Shown here one piece after another: positions 61,036 to 64,000 of a stretch of DNA of 64,000 bases; within the stretch, counting starts at the first letter, position 1; the number at the start of each line of letters is the position of its first letter. This stretch comes from Eriocheir sinensis (taxonomy: Eukaryota; Arthropoda; Malacostraca; Decapoda; Varunidae), in NCBI RefSeq assembly GCF_024679095.1, contig NC_066513.1, positions 13,743,710 to 13,807,709 on the forward strand. Reading direction: 5' to 3'. Both the position numbers and the translations under genes were made by a program. Below the pieces are notes generated by a model. It did not search any database and was not told the DNA's origin. It saw only the letters and a program-made list of their open reading frames with translations.

Positions 61036-61813
61036 CCCTATCTCTTCCCCATCTTCGCTTTGTCCATCTATCTCCTTCCCTCTCCTTCCCTTCCTTCCTT
61101 CCTCCTCTCCCCTATTCCTCTTCCTCCCTCTTCCTTCCTTCCCTCTCCCTCTCCTGCCAATACACGACCATTAAGCTTCGAAATTGGGAACAAATTGGAG
61201 AAAGAGGAGGAGGAGGAGGAAGAGGGTAAGAAAGTAGGGGAAGGAAGAAAAGATAAAAGAGAGAGAGAGAGAGGAAGAAAAAATAAGGTTAAATCTGAGA
61301 GGGGAGATGAAGCAAAGTTGGAGAGGAAGGAAAAACAGAATTAGGAGGAAATCGATGTAGTGCTTTTATAAGGAATTAGACTGAAGTGGAGGAGAAGGTA
61401 GAGGAAGAGAAGGAAAGGACGAGTATAAAGAGAAGGGAGAGGAGGGAAAGAAGAGGAGCGGAAGAGACTTAGAACAATTAAAATGAAAAGTAATTTCCTG
61501 TACATTGATTAAAAAGATAATTATTTGCTCGGCTAGTTAAGTGTTGATAATGACGGTAATGATAAAACAGTAATAATAATGAAAATAGCAAAATGTAAAG
61601 AACTTCTCGACATAAAGCAGGGTACGAAGGTGGTATCAGAAGGTTAATTGCAGGTAAAACTCAGCCTTCAGGGAATGAAATAAGACCTCCCCGCCTATCA
61701 AATATTGGAGGAGGGAAATTTTGTAAAGGAAGGGAGAGAGAGAAGGAAGATGGGAGGAAAAGGAAACTAGGAAACCTTTGATTGGAGTCTACACGCTCTT
61801 GAGATTGTGTCCG

Positions 61814-61816
<3 letters not shown>

Positions 61817-61877
<61 letters not shown>
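61817..61877. repeat. (TG)n microsatellite
   Basis: About 30 TG units. At 61,925-62,025 an imperfect duplication of AATAGTTCATAAT and AATGTCAATATCA with a 56-bp period follows. Confidence 0.95.
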
Positions 61878-61879
<2 letters not shown>

Positions 61880-62274
61880 GTTTTCTCGTGCGCCTTTAGG
61901 TTTGGACAACTTTTCATACCGGTAAATAATAGTTCATAATAGTTAATGTCAATATCAGTAAGTCAATATCAGTGTAAATAATAGTTCATAATGCTCAATG
62001 TCAATATCAATAGTTAGTAATAGTCAATGGTTAAGGGGTGAAGGCGGTAGGGAAGGTAAAGTCGAACAAGTAAGAGCTGTGTGACTGTATTTTGTAGGGC
62101 TGATCGGTAAGTTATTGAAAGTATTATGGCTGCTACAACACACCGAGCCCAACTTCTGCGGCAGTCGTGTTTAAAAGTTAGCCATTCCGATTGTGAAAGT
62201 ATATTTTGCGTCTCGCTTCAAAAGGCATCCGCGCTGATCTTGATTCGAAGCCTTTCTGGTCACGAGATGAAGAA

Positions 62275-62450
62275 GGGACATATTTTTAAGCTTTTCGGCG
62301 CCCAAGCTCACATGTTTAACAAAGCTTTCATAAGAGTTTGCTTCATTTCTTGGGGTAGCTTTATGGCCCTAGTGGTAGTGTGACCCTTCTTCTGCATTGT
62401 GAACCTAAGACAACAGCCATTAGAATTCGATTGATCTCCTTTGCGGCCTT

Positions 62451-62452
<2 letters not shown>
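62275..62452 (+). repeat. Dispersed repeat Y, copy 3
   Basis: Shares TTTTCGGCGCCCAAGCTCAC, GCTTTCATAAGAGTTTG, GTAGCTTTATGGCCC, GTGGTAGTGTGACCC, TTGTGAACCTAAGACAACA and GAATTCGATTGATCTCC with the copies at 11,205 and 55,302. It breaks off at GGCCTTTGGAGA, where a (GA)n tract begins. Confidence 0.75.

Positions 62453-62486
<34 letters not shown>
62453..62486. repeat. (GA)n microsatellite
   Basis: A GA tract starting exactly where repeat Y would continue GGAGATAG. Confidence 0.95.
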
Positions 62487-62488
<2 letters not shown>

Positions 62489-62735
62489 CCTATTTATAGT
62501 CCTTTGATTTGTTTTCGAAGGATTGGACTTTGCATCTAAACCTCCCTTGTAGAGTTTCGGATCCTGGAGGACGAATGAATCAGGGCTCGGATCGGAAGGG
62601 AGGGAGGGAGAGAGAGAGGGAGGGGCGGAGGAAATGAGGATGACGGAAGGGAGGAGGAAAGGAAGGAAGGAGATAATAGTCATGACCTTGGAATTCGAAT
62701 TGAAGTGCTATTTGCATATTGATCATGTCTCTTCA

Positions 62736-62779
62736 CCTCCTCCTCCTCCTCCTCCTCCTCCTCCTCCTCCTCCTCCTCA
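62736..62779. repeat. (CTC)n trinucleotide repeat
   Basis: About 14 CTC triplets in minus-strand glutamate-rich frame; not coding. Confidence 0.95.
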
Positions 62780-62819
62780 TTATCGCCCCTCCCTCCTCTT
62801 CCTCTAACCATCCCCATCC

Positions 62820-64000
62820 GCTCGATCAATGAGGCTTTTCTTTCCCTTTTCCCTCCAGTAATTCTTTCTTGTTTCTTCATTGATTTCGTTTTTCCCCTGA
62901 GAGAGAGCACATATCCCATTCCTCTTGTTAAGCCTCTTTATTTTCCTTCTCTTTCCTTTATTTTTTTTTCATCCACTTACAAAAAAAAAAAAAAAAAAAA
63001 CTTCCCAAACCTTATTCTTTCCCTTCATCCACTAACCTTACCAACCCAGTCCCCCTTACCCCCCTCACCCCCCTCACCTCCATCACCCCCCCCCCTTCAC
63101 CCACACATCACCCATCACCCATTTCTTCTTTATCACATCCCCTCCAATCACCTTCCACCTCTTATCAGTTCTGTGTCTCCTCTTATCTAATATACCTCTT
63201 TTCCCCTCTCTCCTTGACGCCATTTCTCTGATATCCTTCACCTTATCCGCATGCAGGTAGAGTCCTTCCTCCCTCCTTTCTTCCTCACCTTTGTCTTCCT
63301 TTTTCTCCTTTGTTGTGTTTTGTTTTATCTTTTGGAATGTCGTGTCCTAGCTTTTTTTTATTTTCTTCTTAGTTTCTCTCCTTTCCTCTCCTCTCCTTTC
63401 CCTTTCTTTTTTCTTCTTTATAATTTTCTTCCTCCTCCTCTTTTCTTCTTTCCTCTCCCCTTTACTCCTCTTTTCCTCTTTTCTCTCCTCTCCTCTCTTC
63501 TCCTTTCCTTTCCTTTCCTTTTTTTCCTTTCCTCCTTTCCTCTCCTCTCCTTTCCTATCCTTTCCTTTCCTTATATTTTTTCTTTCTCCTCCGCTTCTCT
63601 CCTTTCCTTTCCCCTTTATTCCTCTTTTCTTCTTTTCTCTCCTCTCCTTTCCTTTCCTTTCTTTTTTCCTTTCCTCTCCTTTCCTCTTCTCTCCTTTCCT
63701 TTTCTTTCCTTTCCTTATATTTTTCTTCCTCCTCTTCTTTCCTCTCCTCTCCCCTTTACTCCTTTTTTCTTATTTTCTCCCATCTCCTTTCCTTTCCTTT
63801 CCTTTCTTTTTCCTCTCCTCTCCTCTCCTTTCCTTTCCTCTCCTGTCCTTTCCATATATTTTTCTTCCTCCTCCTCTTCTCTCCTTTCCTCTCACCTTTA
63901 CTCCGCTTTTCTTCTTTTCTCTCCTCTTCTTTCCTATCCCTTCTTTTTCCTTTCCTCTCCTTTTCATTCCTCACCTTTCCTTTCCTTTCCTTTTCTTATA
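62820..64000 (+). repeat. Polypyrimidine region to window end
   Basis: C-rich (CACCCC) at 63,045-63,130, an A-run at about 62,981-63,000, then (CTTTC/CTCCT)-rich DNA. Between 63,380 and 63,990 a unit of about 120-150 bp recurs, marked by TATATTTTTCTTCCTCCTC and CCCCTTTA(C/T)TCC (near 63,460, 63,612, 63,745 and 63,890). No gene. Confidence 0.75.

Noticed and set aside
62981..63000. A-run as a retroposon tail
   Set aside because: Preceding sequence is T/C-rich low-complexity DNA with no match to the LINE or SINE families found here.

Overview
This is eukaryotic, intergenic-looking DNA, most consistent with an arthropod and probably a decapod crustacean. The evidence is extreme density of long (TC)n, (TG)n and trinucleotide microsatellites, arthropod-type TTAGG motifs, several decayed non-LTR retrotransposons, tRNA-derived SINE copies and kilobase-scale polypurine/polypyrimidine tracts. 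The decapod assignment is inference from genome style, not from a marker gene. I found no host protein-coding gene that I can name. Nearly all long open frames are artefacts of simple repeats; the only genuine protein homology is to reverse transcriptases (RT) of dead LINEs.

Layout. 0-2.4 kb: a short unique segment with CCAAT boxes, a 141-bp satellite, a homopurine block and microsatellites. 2.4-4.7 kb: a CR1-like LINE relic split by a 0.38-kb SINE. 4.7-9.1 kb: (TC)n/(GA)n tracts and polypyrimidine DNA. 9.1-16.1 kb: a run of short tandem arrays (units about 27, 47, 133, 149 bp) mixed with dispersed repeats. 16.1-23.6 kb: microsatellites, polypyrimidine minisatellites, a 151-bp array, one candidate 51-bp exon and a tRNA-like relic. 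23.9-25.0 kb: a minus-strand CR1-like LINE. 25-29.5 kb: microsatellites and a 22-bp minisatellite. 29.56-30.5 kb: a LINE 3' end followed by a nested RT relic. 30.7-45.8 kb: tandem arrays, simple repeats, a large TG/CA hairpin at 34.9 kb and many short LINE tails. 45.9-47.2 kb: the best preserved RT (minus strand), with an internal deletion and one nonsense codon. 47-55 kb: microsatellites, a 1.36-kb nearly G-free tract and an old degenerate array. 55.2-59.6 kb: tRNA-derived SINE-like sequence, a 64-bp array, a TTAGG-bearing satellite, a candidate exon and a second SINE copy. 59.7-64 kb: LINE tail, small arrays, a third dispersed-repeat copy and polypyrimidine DNA to the window end.

The parts relate as layers of retroposition and tandem growth. 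At least three CR1-like 3' ends finish in 8-bp tandem motifs. A separate poly-A LINE family left at least ten short 3' tails, several of which run straight into microsatellites. About ten unrelated tandem arrays share a unit length of roughly 110-170 bp. No CRISPR array, operon or new enzymatic system is present; the most unusual material is repeat architecture.
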